This document shows positions 27,287 through 38,582 of a stretch of 64,000 bases of DNA, piece after piece. The notes below the pieces were generated by a model, which saw nothing but the letters and a program-made list of their open reading frames with translations, was not told where the DNA came from and ran no database searches. This stretch comes from an uncultured Clostridia bacterium. Lineage in GTDB: Bacteria; Bacillota; Clostridia; TANB77; UBA1234. The stretch lies in the NCBI GenBank assembly GCA_944393265.1, contig CALXZO010000004.1, forward strand, positions 33,671 to 97,670. Reading direction: 5' to 3'. The translations under genes were made by a program, and so were the position numbers. Each line of letters starts with the position of its first letter. Position 1 is the first letter of the stretch.

Positions 27287-30073
27287 TTATCTTGATATTA
27301 AATTTATGTACATTTTCATCAATTCAGCAACACAATCTGCTTCAGTCATTTTTCTCCAATCAAATCTATAAGCTTCCATAACTGCTTTATCATTTTCTTG
27401 ATGTGCTTTTCTTAATTCTTTTGGCATAGTAAGTTCATCATATAAATCAGCTAATGAACTGTTAGGATACAATGCTCTTGCATCAAGTATAGCTTGAGCT
27501 GTTTGTGCTATTTTTTTCTTTTGTTCATCTGTTGGTGTTGGCCAAGGAAAATTATTATAAACTATTTCTTTTGAATATCTATAATCGCTTTTTAATCTTC
27601 CTGCTACTGTTCTCATCCACGCCATATGTACGTTTGATGTTAATATACCAAATTCGTAAACTGTCGCATACGGAACAATTTGCACAGCATCTGATGCAAT
27701 AATATTTGACTCCAAAAAACCAATAGGTATATATCTTCTTCTTTCGGAAGATACACGAGGTATTATTAAATAATCAGCATTATCTGGTTGCGTTATTTGT
27801 GCAAACAATTGTGGAACTTTAGCATATCCTTTCGTTGTTTTAGCGGGCGAATTAATCCTAAATTCCTTTACTGCTTCAACAACAGAATATAATATTTTAC
27901 TATTTTTTATATCACTCGGAGCTGCATTCTTTAACCACAAACACCATCTTTTTTTGTTATTTATAAATTCTAATGCACCTACATATTCATGAATCCACTG
28001 CTCTAATTCTGGCTCTTTTAATAGAACCGCATTTTTAGTTTCTAAATCTAAAATAAAGTTTCCTCCATCTCTTGGTTGATTTCCAAAACACATTTTTAAA
28101 TGAGCACTAAGAGGTTCCTTTCTAGCTTGTACAAATACATTATCACCTTCATTCAAATAAGGACCTATCCCATCTACACTTTGTACATTTTTATTCTGTA
28201 TATATATTTTCTTATTTTTTCTTGCAAATGTAGAGAATCCTATAATTACACAATGAACTGCCGCCTTTTGACTTGATTCACTATTCCAAATAAAAGTTCT
28301 ATAAGCAAAATTAATATGTACATTATATTTATTAAACATCACATTCCATAAAATTGGTACTTGTGAGCCCTGGCAAATAGAATTTGTAGATACAAAGCTA
28401 ACTTCTATTCTTGTATTTTGTATATATTCTGCAGCAATTTTATACCAACAAGTAACATAGTCTAAATCTTGAACTTCATTTTTTTCAACAAAATCAAAAA
28501 CACTTTGAACATCCTTTTTTTGTTCACTTCCCTGTGCCATTATTTGAGAACCTATAAATGGAGGATTACCCATTATATAATTTAAATTTTCCTTTGGCAC
28601 AACATCATTCCAATCAATTCTTAAAGCATTTGCTTCAACAATATTTGCATAAGTTTTCAATGGTAGGAAATCCAAATTCATATGTACTATTTCTTCAGTT
28701 TGTTTCATCATCTGGCTTTCTGCAATCCATAAAGCTGTTTTTGCAACTGTTACTGCAAAGTCATTTATTTCTATACCATAAAATTGACTTATAGATACCT
28801 TTATAGGTGTAAAATTTAAATCTCCAAATGCAATTTGACCATTTCTTTGTATTATTAAAGCTTCATTTTCTAACTTTCTTAAAGATATATATGTTTCAGT
28901 TAAAAAATTTCCACTACCACAAGCTGGATCTAAAAATGTTAGATTAGCTAATTTATCTTGAAATTCTTTTAACCTGTTATTTCTTGTTTTCACAACATTA
29001 ATTTCTTTTATTTCTTTTAACTCCTGTGATAAATCATCTAAAAACAATGGGTCTATAACTTTATGTATATTCTCAATAGATGTATAATGCATTCCTCCCG
29101 CACGTCTTGTTTCTGGATTTAATGTACTTTCGAAAACAGCACCAAATATTGTTGGACTTATATCACTCCAGTCAAAATCTTCGCTTGCCTTTGAAAGTAT
29201 TAACTCTTTAACTTCTTTAGTCAATATAGGTATTTCAATATTTTCATCTGCAAACAATCCTCCATTAACGTAAGGAAACTCTGCTAAATCCTTTTTCATA
29301 TAAGGATCTCTTTCTTCCACTTTTGTATCTAAAACTCTAAATAAATCTATTAAAGCAATTCTTAAATCATCAGCATTATGTTTTCTTATATAATCGTGAA
29401 ACATATTGTGTTTTCCAAATATTCCTGCGTCTTCTGCATATAAACAAAATACCAATCTTACACATAAAGCATTTAAACTTTTTAAAGTATGTTCATCTTC
29501 TGGATTTATATACAATGGTAATATTTCATCATATAATTTTCCTACTATTTCTCCCGCTTGAATAGAAATATCCATTTCCCTTTTTAGGTGCTCATTTCCT
29601 ACATCAACTAAAAATTCTAGTCTATAATACTCTTTTTCAAGATTTTCTAGTAATATTTCCTCTGGTTCACCATTTGGATTTTCCATATCATAAATTAAAA
29701 AAGATTTAAAATTACAGGTTACTACATATTTAGGATGTCTTGATAAAGGTAAATCTGCAATATATCTTTTTGCCTGTTGAAAAGGTGTAAGTAAACTTCC
29801 ATCAGATTGTTTTATTGCTTTTCTTAAATCTTTTTCTATGCTTTTTTGTTCTATAAGAACTTTTGTACTAGGAATATATACATCTATAAAACCAGTTGAT
29901 TTATCCATCATTACTTGATCTTCAAATTCTATAAAATCCTTTATATTTGCTACACCATATACTTCTTCAAGAAGTGATGTCCAAAACATTTGTGATTGTC
30001 CTTTTTCATAGCCTTTATCTTTCCAGAATTCTGCAAATTGCTTTGCAGCTTTTTTCTGTTCCTTATCAGTCAT
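27287..30073 (-). CDS. MmeI-like (type IIL) restriction-modification enzyme
   Basis: 928 residues in one chain. The N-terminal nuclease pattern is GFIDVYIPSTKVLIEQKS (D...ExK). After a helical spacer comes the N6-adenine methyltransferase with motif I DPACGSGNFLTETYI near residue 380 and motif IV NPPFIGS near 500. The C-terminal ~250 residues form the target-recognition part, ending with YNNFPWPTPT. This order is that of MmeI-type enzymes, which cut and methylate with one polypeptide. It sits alone between the primase and helicase blocks and would protect the ICE or its host from foreign DNA. Confidence 0.85.
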   Translation of the reverse strand: MTDKEQKKAAKQFAEFWKDKGYEKGQSQMFWTSLLEEVYGVANIKDFIEFEDQVMMDKSTGFIDVYIPSTKVLIEQKSIEKDLRKAIKQSDGSLLTPFQQAKRYIADLPLSRHPKYVVTCNFKSFLIYDMENPNGEPEEILLENLEKEYYRLEFLVDVGNEHLKREMDISIQAGEIVGKLYDEILPLYINPEDEHTLKSLNALCVRLVFCLYAEDAGIFGKHNMFHDYIRKHNADDLRIALIDLFRVLDTKVEERDPYMKKDLAEFPYVNGGLFADENIEIPILTKEVKELILSKASEDFDWSDISPTIFGAVFESTLNPETRRAGGMHYTSIENIHKVIDPLFLDDLSQELKEIKEINVVKTRNNRLKEFQDKLANLTFLDPACGSGNFLTETYISLRKLENEALIIQRNGQIAFGDLNFTPIKVSISQFYGIEINDFAVTVAKTALWIAESQMMKQTEEIVHMNLDFLPLKTYANIVEANALRIDWNDVVPKENLNYIMGNPPFIGSQIMAQGSEQKKDVQSVFDFVEKNEVQDLDYVTCWYKIAAEYIQNTRIEVSFVSTNSICQGSQVPILWNVMFNKYNVHINFAYRTFIWNSESSQKAAVHCVIIGFSTFARKNKKIYIQNKNVQSVDGIGPYLNEGDNVFVQARKEPLSAHLKMCFGNQPRDGGNFILDLETKNAVLLKEPELEQWIHEYVGALEFINNKKRWCLWLKNAAPSDIKNSKILYSVVEAVKEFRINSPAKTTKGYAKVPQLFAQITQPDNADYLIIPRVSSERRRYIPIGFLESNIIASDAVQIVPYATVYEFGILTSNVHMAWMRTVAGRLKSDYRYSKEIVYNNFPWPTPTDEQKKKIAQTAQAILDARALYPNSSLADLYDELTMPKELRKAHQENDKAVMEAYRFDWRKMTEADCVAELMKMYINLISR

Positions 30074-30217
30074 TATAATACCTCCACAACTATCAATTAA
30101 ACAAATTATCCTTGATAATTCGACATTTTTATTATATCATAATATGCCAAAATTGGAATATAAAAAGTTGAATTTGTCAAGTGTTAACCTAATTCAAACT
30201 ATGTAATTAAAGCAAAA

Positions 30218-30250
30218 AAATAAGCAAAGACACTAAATCTCTGCTTATTT
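30218..30250 (-). terminator. Intrinsic terminator of the gene at 30259
   Basis: AAATAAGCA pairs with TGCTTATTT; on the minus strand the hairpin is followed by seven T. The 185-bp gap it lies in (30074-30258) should also hold the R-M gene promoter, which I could not pin down. Confidence 0.7.
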
Positions 30251-30258
30251 GAGGTGTG

Positions 30259-30654
30259 TTATGCCACTAATTTACTTGGCACTAACGGAATATTCACATT
30301 TTGAGAGTTTTGCATTTCAATTGCGTTTTGAATGAAATATAAATACGAAATTATATTTTCAGCTATTTTATAAGCCTTTTTATACTTAAAACTTTGCTTA
30401 CTGGTAGGTTTCTTAATTAAGCTGATATAATACTTTGTATTATCTTTTAGTTTTAGCATTATTTCAAGTTCGCCACAATGAGTTTCATCTTCCATTTCTA
30501 ACAATTTTATATTTGTTATCTCTTCAAAATTATGTACTTTAGGCTTTCTAAATAAATATTTGAATTTGTGAAATGGTACTTTGAATTGATTATTTATCGC
30601 ATCAAAATATATGTGATTTTTTACTTGATAAGTTAATATAAATTCATTTGGCAT
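30259..30654 (-). CDS. ICE hypothetical protein, 131 aa
   Basis: ATG at 30654 follows GGAGGT. The product (MPNEFILTYQVKNHIYFDAI start) has alternating strands and one helix (FKYKKAYKIAENIISYLYFIQ), a layout like a PH domain, but I do not recognise a family. It overlaps the end of the upstream gene, so the two form a unit. Confidence 0.55.
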   Translation of the reverse strand: MPNEFILTYQVKNHIYFDAINNQFKVPFHKFKYLFRKPKVHNFEEITNIKLLEMEDETHCGELEIMLKLKDNTKYYISLIKKPTSKQSFKYKKAYKIAENIISYLYFIQNAIEMQNSQNVNIPLVPSKLVA

Positions 30655-30967
30655 CTTTAAACCTCCTCTCAACTTCTTCTCTCATATTTAATGATGTTAA
30701 TAATGCATTCATTCCATCTGAAAATCCATATCTATAATACTTTTCGTTTAAGTTTGCAGATTCATCATATACTTCCATCATAATCTCATCTAAATAATCT
30801 CCTGCTTGTTTCTTTTGTTCATCGGTAAGGTCTTTTATATAGTCTTCTATATATACTATTTCTTTTCGACTATCTATACTTTCCTTTTCCTCTACTGTCA
30901 AACCTGCAATATCTTCAATTCTACTATCAAATATACTTTTAATTATATCATTATATTTTCTTTTCAT
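30644..30967 (-). CDS. ICE hypothetical protein, 107 aa (DUF6809-like)
   Basis: A small helical, acidic protein with YYRYGFSDGMNALL near residue 82, a motif I associate with short DUF6809-type proteins of conjugative elements. No catalytic motif. It lies between the helicase gene and the preceding small gene on the minus strand. Name is tentative. Confidence 0.5.
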   Translation of the reverse strand: MKRKYNDIIKSIFDSRIEDIAGLTVEEKESIDSRKEIVYIEDYIKDLTDEQKKQAGDYLDEIMMEVYDESANLNEKYYRYGFSDGMNALLTSLNMREEVERRFKDAK

Positions 30968-31041
30968 ATAAATTTCGCTCCCCTCTTATTCTTTAATTAA
31001 ATAATAACAGGGAGCTTTTTATAAAACAAATGTGCAAATTT

Positions 31042-34000
31042 TTATCTTGTAAAATCATCATCTCTATCTTTTTCATCTATTTCTTCTATATCGTCAAATG
31101 TATCCATACTATTATCTTTTTCATTTATATTTAATAAAGCATTTACTTCATTTAATCTTATTTGTTTTTCTTTTAGTTCGGTTTCATATTTAAAATCAGC
31201 TTTTACTTCTATTTGTGCATTTTTTAATTGTTCGCCTAAAGATTCAAGTTCTATTGTATTTCTTGTTATTTCTTTTTCGATATTTCCAAACGCATTTTCT
31301 AATCTTGTCAAATTACCATACTCATCATTACCAAGTTCTATCTGATAATGATATTTATTTCTTATATTCATTTTATGCATATTGGCAAATCTATCAAAGA
31401 AAACCTCAAGTTCAAATCCTCTATAATTTCCTATGTATGTTATATCAGTTGTCATTATTTTCTTTATTTCTTCTAGTAAGTGTTTTCCTGCTTGTTCTTT
31501 GTCCGAATATGTTGTTTGTAATACTTTTAAACTTGGAAAGTTATCTCCATATTTTAATTTACTTTCCTCATACACTTTCTTATCTTCAGCTAATAATTCT
31601 AATGCCACTTTTGTTTTCTCAATTTGAGATGGATAGTATCTTACTATTTTTTCTTCCAATGAATATTTTTGACTCAAGAAGTTTTGTTTTAATAATTTTA
31701 ATCTAGCAACATCTGCATCTAATTCTGTTTTTTCAAGTATTAAAGGATTTCCACTTGCCAATGCTTTTATTTCTCCATAAGATAATGCAATTTCATCAAC
31801 ATCTTCTGCACTTCTCACAGGTGTTTTGGATGTCATTATTTGTGCTATAAACTTCTGTTTTTTCTCTACTAATTGAAAAAGATATGCATCAAAGGTGTTC
31901 TTTGTTACATATCTATAAATATTTACTTCTTTATTCATATTTCCTTGTCTTACAATTCTTCCAAGTCTTTGTGTTAAATCAGCAGGTCGCCACGGACAAT
32001 CTAAATCGTGTAGTGCAACTAATCTAGTTTGTACATTAGTTCCTGCTCCCATTTTAGCTGTACTTCCAATTAAAACTCTTACACTACCATTTCTAACTTT
32101 AGCAAATAATTCTTTCTTTTTTTCTTCTGTATCTGCTTCGTGAATAAAAACAATCTCATCTCTTGGAATTTCTTTCTTCATGAGCTTACATTTTAATTCG
32201 GTATATGCGTCTAAAAATGGAACTTCTGCATTTTTATCATTCTCAATAATATCAAAAATTTCCGAAGATTTTAATAAATCTTTTGGAGTAGACAAATCAC
32301 AGAAAACTAATTGCGTCATTTTATCTGAATCATATTCTTTATACATTTTATAGATATTCTCAACACAAGTATTTATTTTATTATTAAAAACATCTGGTAG
32401 CATATCATTAAGTAGTCTTTGATCCAAAGCTAATTTTCTTCCATCATTTGTAATTTTAAGCATATTATCCAATTTAGGATTAACACTACCACTTCTTACT
32501 TTTTCAGCTCGTTCTCCTAATCCTTCTACAATTGATTTTTGAAATTCACTAGGTTCCGTTGTTACAACATTAAAATTTGCTTTAGGAACAGGCAAATTAA
32601 GTGTATCTGCTGTTTGAATATCTGCAATTTCTTTAAATATTGCCATTAGTTCTGGTAGGTTGTTAAATTTTGCAAAGCTTGTCTTTTGTCTATAACCATT
32701 TCCCTCTGGAGAAAGTTCTAATGTTGATATTGTTTCTCCAAATGTGGATGCCCACGCATCAAAATGTTGTAATTTATTTTCAACTAAAGTGTTATACTGC
32801 AAATATCTTTGCATTGTATATAGTTCAACCATCGAATTTGATACTGGTGTACCTGTGGCAAATACAATACCTCTATTATTTGTTTTTTCATCTAAATATC
32901 TACATTTCAAATACAAGTCAGAACTCTTTTGTGCTTCAGTTTGTGCTATACCAGATACATTTCTCATTTTTGTATACATATATAAATTTTTATATCCGAT
33001 GAGCCTCATCAACAAACATCTTATCAATACCGAGCTCCTCAAAATATATTGTATTATCTTTTCTAGACTGGTCATTTAACTTTTTTAGTTTTTCTTCTAA
33101 TCTTCTTTTTGTTCGTTCTAATTCTTTAACAGTAAATCGTTCAGCTCTTTCATTCTTTGCTTCTTCTATTCCTTGCACAATTTCATATATTTGTTCCTGC
33201 AACAACATTCTCTGTCTTTCTGGCGACATTGGTATTCTCTCAAATTGAGAATGTCCAATTATTATTGCATCATAATCTCCAGTTGCAATCTTACTGCAGA
33301 ATCTTTTTCGATAATTCGTAGAAAAATCTTTTTTAGTAGCAACTAATATATTTGCTGACGGATATAGTTGTAAAAATTCACTAGCAAATTGTTCAATAAT
33401 ATGATTTGGAACGACAAACAATGCCTTATTGGATAATCCTAATCTTTTGCTTTCCATACAAGCAGCAACCATTTCAAAAGTCTTTCCTGCACCTACTTCG
33501 TGAGCAAGTAATGTATTTCCACCATATAAAATATGTGCTATTGCATTGACTTGATGTGTTCTTAACTTTATTTCTGGATTTATCCCATCAAACTTTATAT
33601 GTGAGCCATCGTATTCTCGAGGTCTAATCGAATTAAATTTATCATTATATAATCTTACAAGTTTTTCTCGTCTATCAAGATCTTTCCATAGCCAGTTTTC
33701 AAATTCTTCTTTTATTAAATCTTGTTTTGAACAAGCTATTGCAGTTTCTTTCTTGTTTAATACTCTTTTTTCTTTACCTTCTTCATCCCTTATCGTATCA
33801 AACACTTTAACATCTTTCATATTAAGAGTATTTTCTAAAATCTTATATGCACTCATTCTGTTTGTACCATAAGTATTATTTACCTTAACATTTCCTTGAT
33901 CCAATGATTTGTTTTGTATATTCCAGTTAGACGTTAAATCCGAATAAGACACTTGGATACGACTTCTTAAATACCAAGATGTTCCAAATATTTCGTACAT

Positions 34001-37000
34001 AAAATCTTGTATATATTCAACAGGTATCCACGTTGCTCCTAATTTGGCTGTAATTTCACTTGCTTGTAAATCCTCTGGTATAACATCAGTCAAAAATTTA
34101 ACATTTATATCTAAAGAATTATCTTCTATACTTGCTTGTTTTGCAATTTCTAATTTCTTTCTTACATTGCCACTCAAATACTCATCTGCAGTAACATATT
34201 TATCATTACTATATGGTTCTTTAAATATAACTCCTCTTAATTCATTTATAAGAGTTTCTTTAGATAACTTTGAAAGATTACTCATATATTTCAAATCAAC
34301 TTTTGCTTTTTCAGACATAGAAACAAGTAATGCATCAGTTGCATTTTCTACACTATTTACGACTTTATGAGGTTTTATTGTTCTTTTAGAAAACATATCT
34401 GCTTTTCTTAAAAATAGACCTTTATCATCATTTACTTCTAGTGAAGTAAGTAAATAATAACTACTATCATCTTCAAATGCTTTTTTATTTGCTCTTGCAC
34501 AAATTCTTCCGTATTCTACAACAAAATTATCGTACATAAAGTTCAATGTACTTTGTGTTGCCCTAATTTCTTCTTCTGGAGCATCATAAGTTTGTAATTC
34601 TATAAGTTTTCTTGTTGTATCCCTTATATCTATTAGTTTTTTTATTCTCTTTACTGTTCCATCTGGATTTTCTTGTAAATACATTTTGGAATCTTCACGA
34701 TAATAAATCTTACCTCCAACAACAGTATATGAATAATTTCTAACATTCAGATTTGCAGGTAAAACAGAATCTTTATTCTCTGTATTTATTTCATCAACTT
34801 CTATTTCTGGAATTTTAGCATTTAGGTTTAATATAGCTTGTTTTAATTGTTCTTTCAGATTGCTATCTTCAAATGGAGTACAAACTGCATCCATTCTTCC
34901 ATATTGGGTTGATTTCATCTGCATTTTCCCTAATATCATCTGAGGATTATCTATAAAATATTGATTCATTTTAATTCCATCTTCATTTCCTCCTAGATGT
35001 ATCCACTCTGGTTCTGTATAAATAGGTGTTTCTCTTTTTTGCAAGAAAATTATATCTGATGTAACAATAGTTCCTGCGTTTTTTCTAAATGTACTATTCG
35101 GTAGTCTAATAGCTCCAATTAAATCAGCTCGTTCAGCAACATATTTTCTAAACGAATTATTTTCTTTATCCAAAGTTCCTTTTGATGTTATAAAAGCGAC
35201 TATTCCACCAGCTCTTACTTTATCTATAGCTTTTGCAAAGAAATAATCGTGTATTAGAAAATTATTCTTATCGTATTTTTTGTCTGTTACTTTAAAATCT
35301 CCAAAAGGTACATTACCTATTGCTATATCAAAAGAATTGTCTGGGTAATCCATTTCTTCAAATCCTTGAATTGCTATGTTAGATTTTTGATATAACTGTT
35401 TTGCTATTCTTCCAGATATACTATCTAATTCAATTCCATATATATTACTTCTCTGCATATTTTCTGGAAGTCTACCAATGAAATTACCTGTCCCACAACT
35501 TGGTTCAAGAATATTTCCTGTTTCAAATCCCATATTTGATAATGCTTCATACATAGCAGAAATAACAACAGGTGGTGTGTAAAATGCTGTAAGAACAGAG
35601 CTACTCGCACTTGTGTATTCTTCTGGTGTCAGTAATTCTTTTAGTTCTGCATATTCTTCTTTCCAATCATCTGCATTTTTATCAAATGCTTTTGAAAGAC
35701 CTCCCCATCCAACATATTTTGAAAGTATCTCTTGTTCCTCACTTGTAGCTAATCTGTTTTCAATTTCCATTTGTTTTAAAAGTTTTATCGCATCAACATT
35801 GTTTTTATACTTTTCTTTTAAACTTCCTATACCTAACTCATCATCAGAAATAGTAAATTGTATTGGTTCTTGCTTTACATTATTTTCTGGCACAAAAAAA
35901 GACTGTAACTTTTGACTTTCTAATTCCAAGTCTGTTACAGTCGTCTCTTTTTCCTCACTTATTAGCAAGTTATCTATTAAATTTATTTGCTCGTTTTCAG
36001 ATAGAATATCATCATCTAAACTAATACCAACTCTCTCATTATCTCGCTTTCTGTTTCCATTTTTATTGTATTCATCATTTGTACCCAAAGTATTTGGTCT
36101 TGCTCTTTCAATTGTTCCGTCAAGTTGTCCCTCTTCATTTTCTCTTTCATTCTGATTTCTAATGCTTCCTCGCATTCCTCCTGTATTTTGTTCAAGTGAG
36201 GAATCAATGTTTCCTGCATTATCATCTTGTCGAACTTGCTCGGTCTGTGATTCTTTAGAAAGTTCTCCCTCGCTATTGCGTATTTGCCATTCACTCTTAT
36301 TTGATTCTGCATTACTTCCAACTCTGGTATCAAGTAATCCTTCACTTGTCTGTAATTTATCTTTATTTCTTGCATTTTCAATTCCTCCTTTATCCTTAAA
36401 TTCATTATTAGCATACACACTTGTTTTGCCATAAGCAACTGTACGATTTTTAACAAATGACCTTGTTTCCCTTATTATATCTCTTGTCAAATCCCTACAA
36501 GCATTACCAAATACTGTTATAATTTCTGGATCTGCTATATTTATTATTTTGTCAAAATAAATTTTGTAAGCATATTCGTCTATTGGAACACCACATCTAT
36601 TCTTAACCATATATGTAACACTATCTTGAACTAACTCTTTAAATAAATTCTTATATTCTTCATCTGCACTATTAAGCAAAGGTTCTTCTTCAAAGTATGT
36701 TTCAATATTATCTTCAACCAGATTTTCTACTGCTGAAGCTATTGCTAATTCTATATTTGATTTATCTTGTAGCTCTCCATATTTACTTTCAAGCTGCTCT
36801 ATATAATCACTTTCATCTTTTGCTATATTAAGTTCCCATAAGCCTTTAAATTTGCCATACTTTTGAAATGTATCAGAAACATCAAAAATGTTTTCCATAT
36901 AACTTTTTCCATTATTATATTTTATGATTCTTATAGCACTAGTTCCTTTTTTTATCCATCTATGAAAATTCTTGTTCCAAAATTCCATACTAGCACAAGC

Positions 37001-37165
37001 TCTGGCATCTGGTCTTTGAGCGTAGATAAGTAATTGTTCTCCAAATGTGTATTCAAACATCCAAGTTGCTGACTTTAAAAATCCCATCCATTCATCTGAA
37101 CTTTTGGTAACATCATTTATCATTTCTTCATAAAGCATTTTAGCATATTTCGTATTTAAAGCCAC
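31042..37165 (-). CDS. ICE methylase/SNF2-type helicase giant protein, with CGG +1 frameshift
   Basis: A 2040-residue protein once recoded. Residues ~1-400 are a variable N-terminus. An N6-methylase fold follows (EPSCGTGNFIGRL near 545 and IGNVPFGDF near 605). Then a superfamily-2 helicase has HQVNAIAHILYGGNTLLAHE and GAGKTFEMVAACMESK (motif I) and FVDEAH (motif II). Motifs IV-VI are in IGSTAKMGAGTNVQTRLVA and TQRLGRIVRQGN. The reading frame breaks exactly after DEAH at CGG 32996-32998; skipping C gives DEAHGYKNLYMYTKMRNVSG. Such proteins are hallmark ICE maintenance or anti-defence factors of unclear function. Confidence 0.88.
32996..32998 (-). other. CGG +1 frameshift site 7
   Basis: Codons CAT-CGG-A. 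Skip C and read GGA: Gly1390 immediately after the DEAH box. Without the shift translation stops two codons later. Confidence 0.93.
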
Positions 37166-37180
37166 TTTATAACCTCCTCT

Positions 37181-37384
37181 CTATATTTCTTTACCTGTTA
37201 AAAACTTAACTACTTGTTTAGTTCTTATTGCTTTTTTAAATTTAATTATTGTGTTTATATCTTGTATCGTAACTCCATCTATTTTTTCAATATCCTCTAA
37301 CTGCATTGAAAGTATCAGCTTATCATCATCAAATCCTGCATTGAATAACTTTTCAATTGACTTAGCTATTTGTGTAACAGTCAT
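37181..37384 (-). CDS. Small ICE protein upstream of the helicase gene
   Basis: The ATG at 37384 is preferred, as GAGGTG precedes it. 67 residues, helical (MTVTQIAKSIEKLF, ending KFLTGKEI). The repeated hydrophobic spacing suggests a small HTH or helical-hairpin fold, but no family is recognised. It ends 15 bp before the helicase start and is likely co-transcribed with it. Confidence 0.6.
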   Translation of the reverse strand: MTVTQIAKSIEKLFNAGFDDDKLILSMQLEDIEKIDGVTIQDINTIIKFKKAIRTKQVVKFLTGKEI

Positions 37385-37492
37385 TTTTAACACCTCGCTT
37401 TTATATATATTTAATTATTTATTATTTATAATTATCATTCTCTTTTAGTAAGTAATAGTTTATAGGGGGATTGTAAGGGGGTGAGAAAATAA

Positions 37493-37543
37493 AAAGTAAT
37501 ACCGTTTTGCGTAGAACTTATCTACATAAAAAAGTATTACTTT
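37493..37543 (-). terminator. Intrinsic terminator of parB
   Basis: AAAGTAATAC pairs with GTATTACTTT, with an inner GTAGA/TCTAC stem. The minus strand continues TTTTTATTTT. The stem overlaps the parB stop codon. Confidence 0.7.
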
Positions 37544-38513
37544 ATCTACTATCTCTATCCTTATTTTTCGTATTCTTTATTACTTTACTATCTTCATCTA
37601 ATTGAATGTCCATTTTTTCAACGTTTATTCCTCTTTCTTTGCATATTATCGCACATTTTATAAAATAAGTTTCCACTTCTCTTGGTGTTACAACATTTCT
37701 AGGCAAATATTTTTCAACTCTTGTATAAGGAATATTTATTTTTGGTATTTGATTAGGTTTTTCTTCACACATAATATCTTCAAGAGTATCTTCAGTTAAT
37801 TCATAATTTTTACTTAATTCTTTTAATGTTTGTGCTTGAGATAAAGATGGTGTGTGATCATAAAAATCAATAGCATTTAATAATAGTTTTTGTTCGTGTT
37901 CTCTTAAATATGAGATTTCTACTGCTGGACTAAATCCTATTCTGCCTGTATCTACCATTTCTAAAAGCTCTGGTATAAGTTCTGTAAGACGAATGTATCT
38001 TCTTACTTTATCTTGACTCTCACCAAGTTGCTCTCCTAAAATCTCTCTTGTTGTTTTTCCGCCCGACTTCTGTGCATTTTGCACAGAAGTTAAATCATTT
38101 CTCTTTCCTTGATGTTTCATTGCATCTAATTTCATTTTATAAGCAAATGCTCTTTCACTTGGTAATACTTCTTCCCTTTGTATATTACTATCTACCATTT
38201 GTATGATAGCTTCATCTCTACTTATATCTCTTACAATACAAGGTATTTTATCTATTCCTAATAATTCACAAGCTCTTTTTCTTCTATGTCCTGATACAAT
38301 TTCATATTCTCCATCTTTTAAAGGTCTTACAATTAAAGGTGTTGTAATACCATTCTCTACAATACTTGCTTTTAATTCTTCTAATGATTCATCATTAACC
38401 TTAAAAGGATGTTTTTCAAAGTTTTTCAATTCGCTTATTCCTATTTCAATTATTTGTTCTAAATCTTTTTTTGAGTCATTCTCGTTCAAATTTGGACTAT
38501 TATTTTTTATCAT
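37542..38513 (-). CDS. parB: ParB-family DNA-binding protein
   Basis: 323 residues from ATG 38513 (GGGAGGTG upstream). The N-terminal ParB/Srx domain has the CTP-binding box VSGHRRKRACELLG and NIQREEVLPSERAFAY. A central HTH follows (REILGEQLGESQDKVRRYIRL). The C-terminus holds KEHEQKLLLNAIDF-like helices and ends basic. No ParA gene is adjacent. In ICEs lone ParB-like proteins often regulate or stabilise the excised circle. Confidence 0.87.
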   Translation of the reverse strand: MIKNNSPNLNENDSKKDLEQIIEIGISELKNFEKHPFKVNDESLEELKASIVENGITTPLIVRPLKDGEYEIVSGHRRKRACELLGIDKIPCIVRDISRDEAIIQMVDSNIQREEVLPSERAFAYKMKLDAMKHQGKRNDLTSVQNAQKSGGKTTREILGEQLGESQDKVRRYIRLTELIPELLEMVDTGRIGFSPAVEISYLREHEQKLLLNAIDFYDHTPSLSQAQTLKELSKNYELTEDTLEDIMCEEKPNQIPKINIPYTRVEKYLPRNVVTPREVETYFIKCAIICKERGINVEKMDIQLDEDSKVIKNTKNKDRDSR

Positions 38514-38537
38514 TCTTACACCTCCCAACAAAATAAG

Positions 38538-38567
38538 AGGAGCTACTTAATTGTAACCCCTCTATCT
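38538..38567 (-). terminator. Imperfect terminator between adhesin and parB
   Basis: On the minus strand AGAGGGGTTAC pairs imperfectly with GTAGCTCCTCT, followed by TATTTTG. It ends the adhesin transcript. Confidence 0.5.
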
Positions 38568-38582
38568 TAATCTTATTTAATT

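Noticed and set aside
11972..30130. Direct repeat ATAATTCGACATTT at about 11972 and 30117 as ICE attachment sites
   Set aside because: A 14-base match in AT-rich DNA of this length is expected by chance, and the second copy lies inside the element.
31042..33075. A separate helicase gene starting near 33075
   Set aside because: It overlaps the upstream frame and lacks its own start signal; it is the continuation after the CGG at 32996.
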